From Agromyces mediolanus (GTDB lineage: Bacteria; Actinomycetota; Actinomycetes; Actinomycetales; Microbacteriaceae), in NCBI RefSeq assembly GCF_014648575.1, contig NZ_BMRJ01000002.1:389957-453956 (forward strand): DNA of 64,000 nt, given 5' to 3'. Made by a program: the position numbers and the translations under genes. The notes beneath the pieces were generated by a model, which searched no databases, was not told the origin of the DNA, and saw only the letters and a program-made list of their open reading frames with translations. Shown one piece after another: positions 1 to 11,544 of this stretch; positions within the stretch are counted from its first letter, which is position 1, and each line of letters begins with the position of its first letter.

Positions 1-1287
1 GTCGGCGTGCTCCTGCTGCTCGCCCGGCTGCTGAAGGCCGGCTCGGCCGTCGAGTACATCTCGAAGGCCACCATCATCGGCGTACAGGTGGGCGTCGGCG
101 CGACGGTCGCCGTCGGCCAGCTGCCGAAGCTGCTCGGCGAGGACGCCGAGTTCAGCGGGCACGGCTTCCTCCGCTCGATGGTCGCCGCCGTCGAGGCGCT
201 GCCGGGCGCGAATCTGCCGACCGTGCTGCTGTCGGCGGGCTCCATCGTCGTGCTGTTCCTGCTCAAGCGCTTCGCGAAGCGGGTGCCCGGGCCGCTCGTC
301 GTGGTGGTGGCCGGCATCCTGCTCGTCTGGCTCGCCGGCATCGACCGGCTCGGGGTCGAGCTGATCGCGGCGGTGCCGCAGGGCTTCCCGCCGTTCGAGC
401 TGCCCTCCTTCGCGCACCTCGGCGGCATGCTGCCCGGCGCGCTGGCGATCGCCGTCATGGCGTTCCTCGAGTCGGCGGCGGTGGCGCGCGGCATCCGCAA
501 GCCCGGCGAGCCGCAGATCGACAGCAACCGGGAGCTGTTCGCGACCGGCGCGGCGAACACCCTCGGGGCCTTCTTCCAGACGCTGCCGGCCGCGGGCGGC
601 TTCTCGCAGAGCGCCGTGAACCAGGGGGCGGGCGCGCGCTCGCAGCTCGCCTCGCTCACCACGGTCGTGCTCGCGGTGCTCGTCGCCCTGTTCCTCGGGC
701 CGGTGCTGAGCCTCCTGCCGCAGGCGACGCTCGCCTCGCTCGTCTTCGTCGCCGTCATCGGGCTCATCGAGATCGGGGCGATCGTCGAGCTCTGGCGCAC
801 GAGCCGGAACGACTTCTGGATCGCGACGCTCACCGCGGTCGTCGGGCTCACCACCGGGCTGCTCTACGCCGTGCTCGTCGGCCTCGTCGCGACCTTCGTC
901 GTGATCCTCCGGGAGCTCAGCCGGGTGCGCATCGAGGCGGGGGAGCCGCGGGGCGGGGTGCTGCCGGTGCGACTCCTCGGCGGCATGTTCACCGCCAACG
1001 CGCTCGCCTACGAGCAGGCGGTGCTCGCGCGGGCGGGCGAGGCCGTGCCGGGGGAGCCTCCCATCCGCGCGGTCGCGCTCGAGCTCACGCGGCTCGAGAC
1101 GACCTCGATCACCGTGCTCGACATGCTCGCCGACCTCGATCGTGAGCTCGACGGCATGGGCGTCGAGCTGCGGCTCGCCGCGGTGCCGGAGTCCGGGGCG
1201 GCGATGGCCCGGCGCGGTGCGTGGTTCGCGGGGATGGAGCGCGCGGGGCGGGTCTACCCGACGCTCGAGGCGGCGACGGCGGGGTAG
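1..1287 (+). CDS. SulP-family anion transporter, 5' end outside window
   Basis: Inner-membrane permease of the SulP (SLC26) type, which moves sulfate, bicarbonate or related anions. The reading frame is open to the window edge, so the N-terminus is missing; about 428 residues are visible. Hydrophobic spans fill the first two thirds. The conserved SulP stretch around AFLESAAVARGIRKPG and the following GGFSQSAVNQGAGARSQ segment lie near residues 155-215. The last ~110 residues form a soluble STAS domain ending in a beta/alpha pattern (VALELTRLETTSITVLDML), as in bacterial SulP proteins. The gene is convergent with the downstream FGE gene. The substrate cannot be told from sequence. Confidence 0.9.
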   Translation, partial: VGVLLLLARLLKAGSAVEYISKATIIGVQVGVGATVAVGQLPKLLGEDAEFSGHGFLRSMVAAVEALPGANLPTVLLSAGSIVVLFLLKRFAKRVPGPLVVVVAGILLVWLAGIDRLGVELIAAVPQGFPPFELPSFAHLGGMLPGALAIAVMAFLESAAVARGIRKPGEPQIDSNRELFATGAANTLGAFFQTLPAAGGFSQSAVNQGAGARSQLASLTTVVLAVLVALFLGPVLSLLPQATLASLVFVAVIGLIEIGAIVELWRTSRNDFWIATLTAVVGLTTGLLYAVLVGLVATFVVILRELSRVRIEAGEPRGGVLPVRLLGGMFTANALAYEQAVLARAGEAVPGEPPIRAVALELTRLETTSITVLDMLADLDRELDGMGVELRLAAVPESGAAMARRGAWFAGMERAGRVYPTLEAATAG

Positions 1288-1328
1288 CCGCCCCGATGCG
1301 CGCGCCGTCGTTCAGGTGGTGCGGTCGT

Positions 1329-2288
1329 TCAGCGCGCGCAGCGGAAGCCGATGTGCGTCGTCGCGGAGTCGTCGGCCTGCGGCGAACGGGCCGAGGGGCG
1401 GTAGCGCAGGCAGTAGTCCGGCGAGCAGAGGTGCGAGCCGCCCTTGAGCACCCGCCGCGGGATGCGCGAGCCGGGCTCGGCGGAGGCGGCGGCGAGCAAG
1501 TTCGGTCGGGCGCCCGCGTCGACGGCGGCATCGGCCGCGCCGGGCACGACGTGCCGCTCGGTGTAGTAGTCGCTCGTCCACTCCCAGACGTTGCCGGTCA
1601 CGTCGAAGAGGCCGTAGCCGTTCGCCGGGAACGTCTTCACCGGGCTCGTGCCCACCCAGCCGGCCGCACCGGTGTTGCGGTAGGGGAAGGAGCCCTGCCA
1701 GCGGTTCACCATCAACCGGCCGTCGGGGTGCTCCGCGTCGCGCGGGAATTCCTCGTCGCCCCAGGCGAAGCGGGCGCCGTCGAGGCCGCCGCGCGCGGCG
1801 AACTCGAACTCGGCCTCGGTGGGCAGGCGCTTGCCGGCCCAGGCCGCGTAGGCCGAGGCATCCTCGAACGACACCTGCACGACCGGATGCGTCGGCCGCT
1901 CGACGAGGGCGTCGAAGCTCGGCTCGCCCTCGGGGGCCGCGCCGAAGGGATGCCGCCAGCTCGCGCCGGGGCCCCAGCGCCACCACTGCCGCCAGTCCCG
2001 GAGGTCGACCGGGCCGGCCGTGGGCGTGAAGACGAGGCCGCCGGGCACGAGCTCGGCCGGGTCGGCGCCGGGGAAATCGGCCGGGTCGAGCGGACGCTCG
2101 GCGACCGTCACGTAGCCGGTGTCCTCGACGAACGCGGCGAACTGCTCGGTCGTGACCGGGTGCAGGTCGAACTCGAAGCCGTCGACGGTGCGCTCGTGCA
2201 CGGGCGACTCGTCGGCGTAGAACTCGTTCGAGCCCATGCGGAACGTGCCGCCCTCGATCCGGAGCATGGGCGTGGTCGCGACGGTCAT
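1329..2288 (-). CDS. Formylglycine-generating enzyme (sulfatase-modifying factor)
   Basis: A 319-residue protein of the FGE/SUMF1 family, the copper-dependent oxidase that converts a sulfatase cysteine to formylglycine. The N-terminal GGTFRMGS motif, a NVWEWTSDYY motif in the second half and the C-terminal LCSPDYCLRYRPSARSP segment are typical. Both active-site cysteines of true FGEs are present in that last segment, five residues apart, which separates it from cysteine-less relatives such as EgtB or PvdO. No sulfatase gene lies in the window, so its client is elsewhere. The start is the ATG at 2288. It lies downstream of aspS on the same strand but is separated from it by a strong hairpin. 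Confidence 0.9.
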   Translation of the reverse strand: MTVATTPMLRIEGGTFRMGSNEFYADESPVHERTVDGFEFDLHPVTTEQFAAFVEDTGYVTVAERPLDPADFPGADPAELVPGGLVFTPTAGPVDLRDWRQWWRWGPGASWRHPFGAAPEGEPSFDALVERPTHPVVQVSFEDASAYAAWAGKRLPTEAEFEFAARGGLDGARFAWGDEEFPRDAEHPDGRLMVNRWQGSFPYRNTGAAGWVGTSPVKTFPANGYGLFDVTGNVWEWTSDYYTERHVVPGAADAAVDAGARPNLLAAASAEPGSRIPRRVLKGGSHLCSPDYCLRYRPSARSPQADDSATTHIGFRCAR

Positions 2289-2337
2289 GCTCCGAGCCTA
2301 CGGCCGGCGCGGGCCATCCGCCCCTCTGGAGCCCCCA

Positions 2338-2405
2338 CCCGGCAAGCGGTCAGTATCTGCGGGTGCGCGGCGATCGGGACCCGCGAATAGTGACCGCTTG
2401 CCGGG
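2338..2405 (-). terminator. Long hairpin after aspS
   Basis: Arms 2338-2364 and 2379-2405 are complementary over about 27 bp with a few mismatches and a 14 nt loop. It lies 18 bp after the aspS stop and upstream of the FGE start, so it probably ends aspS transcription. No U-tract is evident. Confidence 0.7.
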
Positions 2406-2422
2406 AGTGTGCGTCGGTGCGC

Positions 2423-3793
<1,371 letters not shown>

Positions 3794-3857
3794 CGCACTA
3801 TCCTACCGGCGTGCCGCCGAAGGCGGAGTCTCGGCGGATTCAAAGGGAGCGCCAACC

Positions 3858-3863
3858 TAGACT
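3858..3863 (+). promoter_or_regulatory. -10 box TAGACT, leaderless promoter
   Basis: TAGACT ends 7 nt before the GTG at 3871. Transcription would begin at or next to the start codon. It supports GTG 3871 over the in-frame ATG at 3811. Confidence 0.55.
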
Positions 3864-3870
3864 TGGACCC

Positions 3871-4524
3871 GTGCCGGCCGAGCAGATCCATCTCGTGCGC
3901 CATGGCGAGGTGTCGAACCCCCAGGGCGTGCTCTACGGTCGGCTGCCCGGCTACGGGCTCTCGGATCTCGGCCTCCGCATGGCCGAGGCGGCCGCGGCCG
4001 ACCTCGTCTCCCGCGGGCGTCCGGTCAGTGCGCTCGTCGTCTCCCCGCTCCAGCGCACCCGCGAATCCGCCGCGCCCATCGCCGCGGCCTTCGAGCTCGA
4101 GCCGATCATCGACGAGCGGGTCATCGAACCGACGAACCGCTTCGAGGGCACGCGCATGCGCGGCCCCGGCGGCTCGCTCCGCAGGCCCGCGAACTGGCCG
4201 GCGCTGATGAACCCGTGGCGTCCCGGCTGGGGCGAGCCGTACCGCGCCGTCGTCGCGCGGATGGTGGCGGCGATCGTGGATGCCTCGGCCTCCGTCGACG
4301 GCGGCGACGTCGTCGTCGTGAGCCACCAGATGCCGATCTGGATGACCCACCTGCACCTCGCCGGGCAGCCGCTCGCGCACGACCCGAGGCGGCGCCGCTG
4401 CGCGCTGTCGAGCATCACGACGCTCGAGCCCTCCTCGTCGGCGGCGCGCGGCCTCGTCGAGATCGGGTACCGGGATCCGGCCGCAGCCCTCGCGGCCGGT
4501 GCGAGCGATGTAGGAGCAGTCTGA
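3871..4524 (+). CDS. Histidine phosphatase (phosphoglycerate mutase-like)
   Basis: A 217-residue cytoplasmic protein of the histidine phosphatase superfamily. The phosphoacceptor motif LVRHGE is at residues 8-13. A second catalytic region, VVVSHQMPIWMT, is near residue 150. Families of this kind dephosphorylate small phosphorylated substrates; the substrate here is unknown. Its stop codon overlaps the start of the TlpA-like gene (ATGA), so it is the first gene of the cytochrome c maturation operon. This placement is common in Actinobacteria although its role in the pathway is not established. An in-frame ATG at 3811 would add 20 residues unlike the family. Confidence 0.88.
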   Translation: MPAEQIHLVRHGEVSNPQGVLYGRLPGYGLSDLGLRMAEAAAADLVSRGRPVSALVVSPLQRTRESAAPIAAAFELEPIIDERVIEPTNRFEGTRMRGPGGSLRRPANWPALMNPWRPGWGEPYRAVVARMVAAIVDASASVDGGDVVVVSHQMPIWMTHLHLAGQPLAHDPRRRRCALSSITTLEPSSSAARGLVEIGYRDPAAALAAGASDVGAV

Positions 4525-5120
4525 TGAAGAAGCTGGTGGCCGCCGCAGCCCTCGCGGCGGCCTCGATCGTGGTGCTGGCCGGCTGCTCGAGCGATCCCCT
4601 CGCCGAGCAGTACCGCGAGGGCAGTGGCAAGAACTACATCGCCGGCGACGGCACGATCTCCGAGTTCGACGAGGCCTCGCGCGGCGAGCCCGTGTCGTTC
4701 TCCGGCCCCACGGTCGACGGCGGCGGCTTCGACTCGGCCGACATCGCCGGCGACGTGACGGTCGTGAACTTCTGGTACGCCGGCTGCGCGCCCTGCCGGG
4801 CCGAGGCGCCCATCCTGCAGGAGGTCTACGAGGGCTACGGATCGGGAGCGGACGAGGTGAGCTTCGTCGGCGTGAACGTGCGCGATCAGGCCGGCACCGC
4901 GAGCTCCTTCGAGCGCGACTACGGCGTGCACTACCCCTCCATCCTCGACGTCGACTCCGGCGACGCCCAGCTCGCCTTCGCGGGCGACGTGCCGCCCGCG
5001 GCGGTGCCCACCACGCTCGTGCTCGACCGCGAGGGCCGGGTCGCCGCGCGCGTGCTCGGCGAGCTGCAGGACGCGTCGATCCTGCGCGGCCTCGTCGACA
5101 AGCTCCTCGAGGAGCAGTGA
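4524..5120 (+). CDS. TlpA/ResA-like thioredoxin lipoprotein
   Basis: A 198-residue extracytoplasmic thiol-disulfide oxidoreductase. It has a lipoprotein signal peptide with lipobox LAGC (Cys21). The thioredoxin fold carries the active site CAPC at residues 88-91, within [17 protein letters not shown], and a cis-proline segment AVPTTLVLD. In System II cytochrome c maturation ResA reduces apocytochrome CXXCH cysteines, taking electrons from CcdA. CcdA, ResB and CcsB follow directly. The start overlaps the preceding stop by one base, indicating translational coupling. Confidence 0.93.
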   Translation: MKKLVAAAALAAASIVVLAGCSSDPLAEQYREGSGKNYIAGDGTISEFDEASRGEPVSFSGPTVDGGGFDSADIAGDVTVVNFWYAGCAPCRAEAPILQEVYEGYGSGADEVSFVGVNVRDQAGTASSFERDYGVHYPSILDVDSGDAQLAFAGDVPPAAVPTTLVLDREGRVAARVLGELQDASILRGLVDKLLEEQ

Positions 5121-5148
5121 CGCACGTGAGCGATCCCGGAGGCCGGCG

Positions 5149-5878
5149 ATGACGCCCGGCGAGCTCGTCTTCAGCGGGCAGTTGCTCGTGGCGATCCCGA
5201 TCGCGATGGCGGCCGGCATCATCTCCTTCCTCTCGCCGTGCGTGCTGCCGCTCGTGCCCGGCTACCTCGGCTACCTCGGCGGCTTCACCGACGCCTCCGC
5301 CGACGCCGCCGCCGAGCGGCGCAACCGGCGCCGGCTGCTGCTCGGCGTGCTGCTCTTCATCGCGGGCTTCACCGTCGTGTTCCTCGTCTACACCTCGCTC
5401 GCCGGCGCGGCGGGCGCGTGGCTGCGGGCCTGGCAGGACCCGATCACCCGCGTGCTCGGCGTCGTCATGATCGTGATGGGGCTCGTCTTCGTCGGCCAGT
5501 TCACCTTCCTGCAGCGGCAGCTGAAGCCGAGCTGGCGGCCGGCCACCGGCCTCGCCGGGGCGCCGCTGCTCGGCGTCGTGTTCGGCATCGGCTGGACCCC
5601 GTGCATCGGCCCCGCGCTCGCGGCCGTGCTGAGCCTCAGCCTGAACGCCGAGTCCGCGTGGCGCGGGGCGCTGCTCGGCCTCGCGTACTGCATCGGCCTC
5701 GGCATCCCGTTCCTCCTCGTCGCGTTCGGCTTCGGCTGGGCGACCGGGGCGCTGGCGTTCCTCCGCCGGCACATCCGCACCATCAACCTCATCGGCGGCG
5801 GCCTGCTCATTCTGATCGGCGTGATCATGGTGTCCGGGCTCTGGACCGCGTGGATGAGCGATCTGCAAGGGGTGATGA

Positions 5879-5901
<23 letters not shown>
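5149..5901 (+). CDS. ccdA: Cytochrome c biogenesis protein CcdA
   Basis: A 250-residue polytopic membrane protein with about six transmembrane helices that carries reducing power from cytoplasmic thioredoxin to the extracytoplasmic TlpA-like protein. The redox cysteines lie in [17 protein letters not shown] (residues 27-43) and [11 protein letters not shown] (around residue 145), the conserved CcdA/DsbD-beta positions. The gene starts at ATG 5149, 28 bp after the TlpA-like stop. Its 3' end overlaps the ResB start by 23 bp. Confidence 0.95.
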
Positions 5902-7630
<1,729 letters not shown>

Positions 7631-7639
7631 GGTAGAACC

Positions 7640-8737
7640 GTGCCCAGTCTCGATGAAATCTCAGTGCTCAGCGTGTACTCGGCCATGGCCGTGTACGCCA
7701 TCGCCTTCATCGCCTTCTCGATCGACCTGGCCAGGCGCGGGGCCGTCGCGGCGAAGGCCGCCGACGCCGATGCCGGGCTGACGGGCACCGCGGACGGGCA
7801 GCCGGCGGCCGAGCGCGAGCCGGTCGGCGTGCTGCAGGCCGCCGCGACGACGAAGGCGGCCGCGAGCACCGCTGCTGCGAGCGCGGGCGGCGCTGGCGGC
7901 GCCGAGGCATCCGGCCGCGGCTCGCGCTGGCGCAGCGCGACCGCCGACGGCGCGAGCGTGGCGTACGGACGCTCGCCGGCGCTCCGGGTCGGCGTCGCGA
8001 TGACCGTGCTCGCCTGGCTGCTGCACCTCACGGCGACCCTGCTGCGCGGCTTCGCCGCGGGCCGCGTGCCGTGGGCCAACATGTACGAGTTCGCCCTCAC
8101 CGGCACGCTCATCATCACGACGGTCTTCCTCATCGTGCTCGTCGTGGCCAAGCACGACCTCCGCTTCCTCGGCACCTTCGTCACCGGCCTCGTGCTCGTA
8201 CTGCTCGGTGCGGCGACCGTGAACTTCTACGTCTCGGTCGTGCCGCTGCCCCCGGCGCTGCAGTCCGCCTGGCTCGTGATCCACGTGTTCGTCGCCACGG
8301 CGTCGGTCGGCTTCTTCGCCCTGAGCTTCGCGCTCTCGGTCGTGCAGCTCATGCAGTCGCGCCGCGAGTCGCTCGTGGCGTCGGCGAAGGCCGCGAAGAA
8401 GTCGTTCCTCGCGACCCTCCCCGACTCGAACACGCTCGAGAACCTCGCCTACCGGGTGACGATCGTCGGCTTCATCCTGTGGACCTTCACGCTCATGGCC
8501 GGCGCCATCTGGGCCGAAGCGGCCTGGGGTCGCTACTGGGGCTGGGACACCAAGGAGGTGTGGACCTTCATCATCTGGGTGGTCTACGCCGGCTACATCC
8601 ACGCCCGGGCGACGCGCGGCTGGCGCGGCTCCCGCTCGGCGTGGCTCGCGATCATCGGCTTCTCGACGGTGCTGTTCAACTTCACGGTCGTGAACCTGTT
8701 CTTCAAGGGCCTGCACGCCTACTCCGGCCTGCTCTGA
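7640..8737 (+). CDS. ccsB: Cytochrome c biogenesis protein CcsB/ResC
   Basis: A 365-residue polytopic membrane protein of the haem-handling CcsA/CcsB/ResC family. The tryptophan-rich signature GRYWGWDTKEVWTFIIW is at residues 296-312 and flanks a haem binding site between transmembrane helices. Residues 35-105 are an Ala-rich, poorly conserved insertion between the first helix and the core, common in actinobacterial homologues. It is the last gene of the maturation operon and ends before a long hairpin shared with the convergent MFS gene. Confidence 0.94.
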   Translation: MPSLDEISVLSVYSAMAVYAIAFIAFSIDLARRGAVAAKAADADAGLTGTADGQPAAEREPVGVLQAAATTKAAASTAAASAGGAGGAEASGRGSRWRSATADGASVAYGRSPALRVGVAMTVLAWLLHLTATLLRGFAAGRVPWANMYEFALTGTLIITTVFLIVLVVAKHDLRFLGTFVTGLVLVLLGAATVNFYVSVVPLPPALQSAWLVIHVFVATASVGFFALSFALSVVQLMQSRRESLVASAKAAKKSFLATLPDSNTLENLAYRVTIVGFILWTFTLMAGAIWAEAAWGRYWGWDTKEVWTFIIWVVYAGYIHARATRGWRGSRSAWLAIIGFSTVLFNFTVVNLFFKGLHAYSGLL

Positions 8738-8779
8738 GCCGCGGCGCCTTCGCGGCCGCCCGCCCCTGCACCTGCACCT

Positions 8780-8847
8780 CGAGGGGGTCGCTTTCCAACA
8801 TCCCGCCGGCTTTTCGGGCGTGCGGATGTCGGAAAGCGACCCCCTCG
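8780..8847. terminator. Bidirectional terminator hairpin
   Basis: Arms 8780-8803 and 8824-8847 are 24 bp long with one mismatch and a 20 nt loop. It lies between the convergent ccsB and MFS genes and could stop transcription from both sides. Confidence 0.75.
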
Positions 8848-8864
8848 GCGGTGCTCCGCGGTGA

Positions 8865-10094
8865 TCAGTCGCGGGGGAGGCGGGCGAAGGCGGTCCGCAC
8901 GGTCCCAGCGATGAGCGCGGCGACCGCGACGAGCCCGAGCGCGAGCCACGGCAGCGAGCCGATGCCGAGGGTGTCGAGCGCGAGCCCGCCCAGCAGGGCG
9001 CCGATGGCGATCGAACCGTTCCACGAGGCGACGACCATCGACTGGGCGACGTCGGCGGCCTCGCCGGCGATCCGGGCGGGCGCGGCCTGCAGCAGCGTGG
9101 GCGCACCGCCGTAGGCGAGGCCCCAGAGCGCGATCGCGACGAGCACGATCACGGGCTGCGCCGCGGCGAGCCCGATCGCGACCATGGCGACGCCGAGCAC
9201 GGCCGAGGAGATCAGCACCATCGCCCGCAGGTGCCGGTCGACGAGGGCGCCCGCGGTCAGCACGCCCGCGACCGCGAATCCGCCGAAGAGCAGCAGGGCG
9301 AGATCGAGGTGCGCGGCGACGCCGGAGGCGACGGTGAGCGGGGCGATGTACGTGTAGGCCACGTTGTGCGCGAGCACGAAGGCGGCGGTCGTCGCGAGCA
9401 CGGCGGCGAGGCCGGGCAGGCGCAGCACCTGCCGGAGCCCGGGCCGTTCGGCGGCGCGCTCGCCGCGGAAGGCGGGCAGCGCGAGGACGGCCCAGATCGC
9501 GAGGCCGGCGGCGAGGGCCGCCATCAGCGCGAACGCGGCCCGCCAGCCGAGCGCGGTGCCGAGGCTCGTCGCGATCGGCAGCCCGAAGGCGAAGGCGAGC
9601 GGGGTGCCGACCATCGCGACGGACAGCGCCCGACCGGAGTGGGCCGGCGGCACCATGCGCATCGCGTAGCCCGCGGCCATCGCCCAGAGCAGCCCGGCGA
9701 GCATGCCGCCGACGACGCGGGCGACGAGGATCGTGAGGTAGTCGCCCGCGAGCGCGGTCACCGCGTTCACGAGCACGAAGCCGGCGACGAGGGCGAGCAG
9801 CAGCGGCTTGCGGGGGATGCCGCGGGTCAGCGCCGTGAGCGGGATGGCCGTGACCGCGGTGGTCAGCGCGTACACCGCGACGAGGGAGCCGATCTGCGAT
9901 TCAGAGACGCCGAGCTCGGCGCTCATGAGCGGCAGCAGGCCGGCCGGCATGATCTCGGTCACGACGCCGGTGAAGACGATCGCGGCGAGGGCGAGCAGCC
10001 CGTTGTAGGGCAGGCGTCGGCCGGAGCGGGCGGATGCCTCGGCCGCCCGCCGCGGCTCGACGGCGGGGGTGGAATCGGTGATCGGAGCGGTCAT
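8865..10094 (-). CDS. MFS transporter, drug/sugar exporter type
   Basis: A 409-residue major facilitator protein with twelve predicted helices, similar to the DHA1 exporters that include chloramphenicol and arabinose efflux proteins. The first helix holds NGLLALAAIVFTGVVTEIMPAGLLP, and a loop motif ALTRGIPRKPLL follows helix 2. The open frame runs further upstream, but the sensible start is the ATG at 10094, just after the shared operator. The divergent MerR gene suggests induction by the exported compound. The compound is unknown. Confidence 0.88.
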   Translation of the reverse strand: MTAPITDSTPAVEPRRAAEASARSGRRLPYNGLLALAAIVFTGVVTEIMPAGLLPLMSAELGVSESQIGSLVAVYALTTAVTAIPLTALTRGIPRKPLLLALVAGFVLVNAVTALAGDYLTILVARVVGGMLAGLLWAMAAGYAMRMVPPAHSGRALSVAMVGTPLAFAFGLPIATSLGTALGWRAAFALMAALAAGLAIWAVLALPAFRGERAAERPGLRQVLRLPGLAAVLATTAAFVLAHNVAYTYIAPLTVASGVAAHLDLALLLFGGFAVAGVLTAGALVDRHLRAMVLISSAVLGVAMVAIGLAAAQPVIVLVAIALWGLAYGGAPTLLQAAPARIAGEAADVAQSMVVASWNGSIAIGALLGGLALDTLGIGSLPWLALGLVAVAALIAGTVRTAFARLPRD

Positions 10095-10110
10095 GTCGCA
10101 AGTCTGAAAC

Positions 10111-10134
10111 CTTGACACTAGTGTGAAGGTCAAG
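10111..10134. promoter_or_regulatory. MerR-type operator/promoter dyad
   Basis: Between the divergent MFS and MerR genes. Outer half sites CTTGAC and GTCAAG flank a perfect inner palindrome ACACTAGTGT. Short palindromes inside a stretched -35/-10 spacer are typical of MerR-controlled promoters. Confidence 0.6.
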
Positions 10135-10154
10135 CCGGATGAACGGAGGACGTC

Positions 10155-10517
10155 ATGCGCATCGGCGAACTCGCGGAGCGCACCGGGGTGTCGACCCGGC
10201 TGCTCCGCTACTACGAGGAGCAGGGGCTCGTCTCCTCGAGCCGGGAGTCGAACGGCTACCGCGACTACCCGGAGCCCGCCGTCGAGCGGGTGAACCAGGT
10301 GCGCGGGCTGATCGAGGCGGGCATCCCGACCGCCGTCATCCTCGACATGCTGCCCTGCCTCGCGAGCACCTCGGTGGTCGAGGCACCCGTCATCGCGCAG
10401 GCGCTCGCGGAGACGCTCGCCGAGCGGCGCGCGCAGCTCGAGCAGCGCATCGGCTGCCTCGCGCGGAACCGCGACGCGATCAGCGCCTACCTCGACCGCG
10501 CGACGATCACCCGCTGA
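10155..10517 (+). CDS. MerR-family transcriptional regulator
   Basis: A 120-residue regulator. The winged helix-turn-helix is at residues 1-70 and starts with MRIGELAERTGVSTRLLRYYEEQGLV, which carries the family signature. A dimerisation coiled coil follows (ALAETLAERRAQLEQRIGCLARNRDAI). There is no large ligand-binding domain and no metal-binding cysteine cluster at the C-terminus, so it probably senses a small organic molecule or redox state. It faces the MFS exporter across the dyad operator and ends 11 bp inside the convergent menC. Confidence 0.9.
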   Translation: MRIGELAERTGVSTRLLRYYEEQGLVSSSRESNGYRDYPEPAVERVNQVRGLIEAGIPTAVILDMLPCLASTSVVEAPVIAQALAETLAERRAQLEQRIGCLARNRDAISAYLDRATITR

Positions 10518-11490
10518 GCAGCGCGGCGCAGCGTTCGAGCCGGGCCAGCCACCAGCCGGTGCGTTCCGCGTCGGCCGCGTACCGGTCGAGCAGCACCGGA
10601 TCCGGCACGACCCGCCGCACCGGCACGGCGCCGTCCTCGGGGGCCAACGGCGCCGCCGTGACATCCGCCGCCAGGAGCGAGGCGGTGCCGAGCCCGCAGT
10701 CGAACGGGAGCTCCGGAACCGCCGCGGCGAGGTGCGCGCCCATCGCGAGCCCGACGCTCGTGTCGAGCGCGCTCGACACGTTCACCGGCAGGCCGGCGCG
10801 CTCGACGATCTCGAGCGCGCGGCGGATGCCGCCGAGCGGCGCCGCCTTGACGACGAGGAGGTCCGCAGCGCCCGCCTCGGCGACGGCGAGCGGATCGGCC
10901 GCCCGGCGCACGCTCTCGTCGGCGGCGACCGGGATGTCGAGATAGGCGGTGCGCTCGCGGATCTCGGCGAGCTCCTCGACCGTCGCGCACGGCTGCTCGA
11001 GGTACTCGAGGTCGTACTCGGCGAGGGCGTGCACCGCCCGTTCGGCCTCGTCGACCGTCCAGCCGCCGTTCGCGTCGAGCCGCACCCGCCCCTCGGGGCC
11101 CAGCGCCCGGCGCACGGCCGCGACCCGCGCGATGTCCTGCGCGAGGGTCTGATCGGCCGCCGCGACCTTCACCTTCGCCGTGCGGCAGCCCGGGAAGCGG
11201 GCGAGCACGGCGGGCACGCTGTCGGGGTCGACGGCGGGCACCGTCGCGTTCACCGGGATCCGGTCGCGCAGCGGGGCGGGCGGCGCCGTCCAGCCGAAGT
11301 CGATCGCGGCGGCGAGCCAGACGGCGGCCTCCTCGTCGTCGTACTCGGCGAAGGGGCTGAACTCGGTCCAGCCCTCCGGGCCCTCGAGGAGCAGCGCCTC
11401 GCGCACGTCGATGCCGCGGAAGCGGGTCACGAGCGGCAGGGCGACGACGCGGGCGGTGGCGAGGAGCTCATGCAGCGACGGCTGGACCAT
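10507..11490 (-). CDS. menC: o-Succinylbenzoate synthase
   Basis: A 327-residue enolase-superfamily enzyme that dehydrates SHCHC to o-succinylbenzoate in menaquinone biosynthesis. The catalytic lysine motif appears as KVKV (TAKVKVAAADQ), the metal ligands as RLDANGGW, YLEQPC and VAADESV, and a second lysine in LLVVKAAPLGG. The frame stays open upstream, but ATG 11490 gives the family length and lies head-to-head with menB with a 54 bp gap. The gene is convergent with the MerR gene and overlaps its end. Confidence 0.93.
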   Translation of the reverse strand: MVQPSLHELLATARVVALPLVTRFRGIDVREALLLEGPEGWTEFSPFAEYDDEEAAVWLAAAIDFGWTAPPAPLRDRIPVNATVPAVDPDSVPAVLARFPGCRTAKVKVAAADQTLAQDIARVAAVRRALGPEGRVRLDANGGWTVDEAERAVHALAEYDLEYLEQPCATVEELAEIRERTAYLDIPVAADESVRRAADPLAVAEAGAADLLVVKAAPLGGIRRALEIVERAGLPVNVSSALDTSVGLAMGAHLAAAVPELPFDCGLGTASLLAADVTAAPLAPEDGAVPVRRVVPDPVLLDRYAADAERTGWWLARLERCAALLSG

Positions 11491-11531
11491 GCGCCCAGTC
11501 TCGCGCACCCCGGCGCGGCCCGCAGCGGGAA

Positions 11532-11537
11532 TAGGCT
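11532..11537 (+). promoter_or_regulatory. -10 box TAGGCT, leaderless menB promoter
   Basis: TAGGCT ends 7 nt before ATG 11545. Confidence 0.55.
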
Positions 11538-11544
11538 GGGAGGC

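Noticed and set aside
10095..10664. MFS reading frame open upstream to 10664 on the minus strand
   Set aside because: It crosses the operator and the divergent MerR gene; the MFS family start is at 10094. High-GC sequence keeps antisense frames open.
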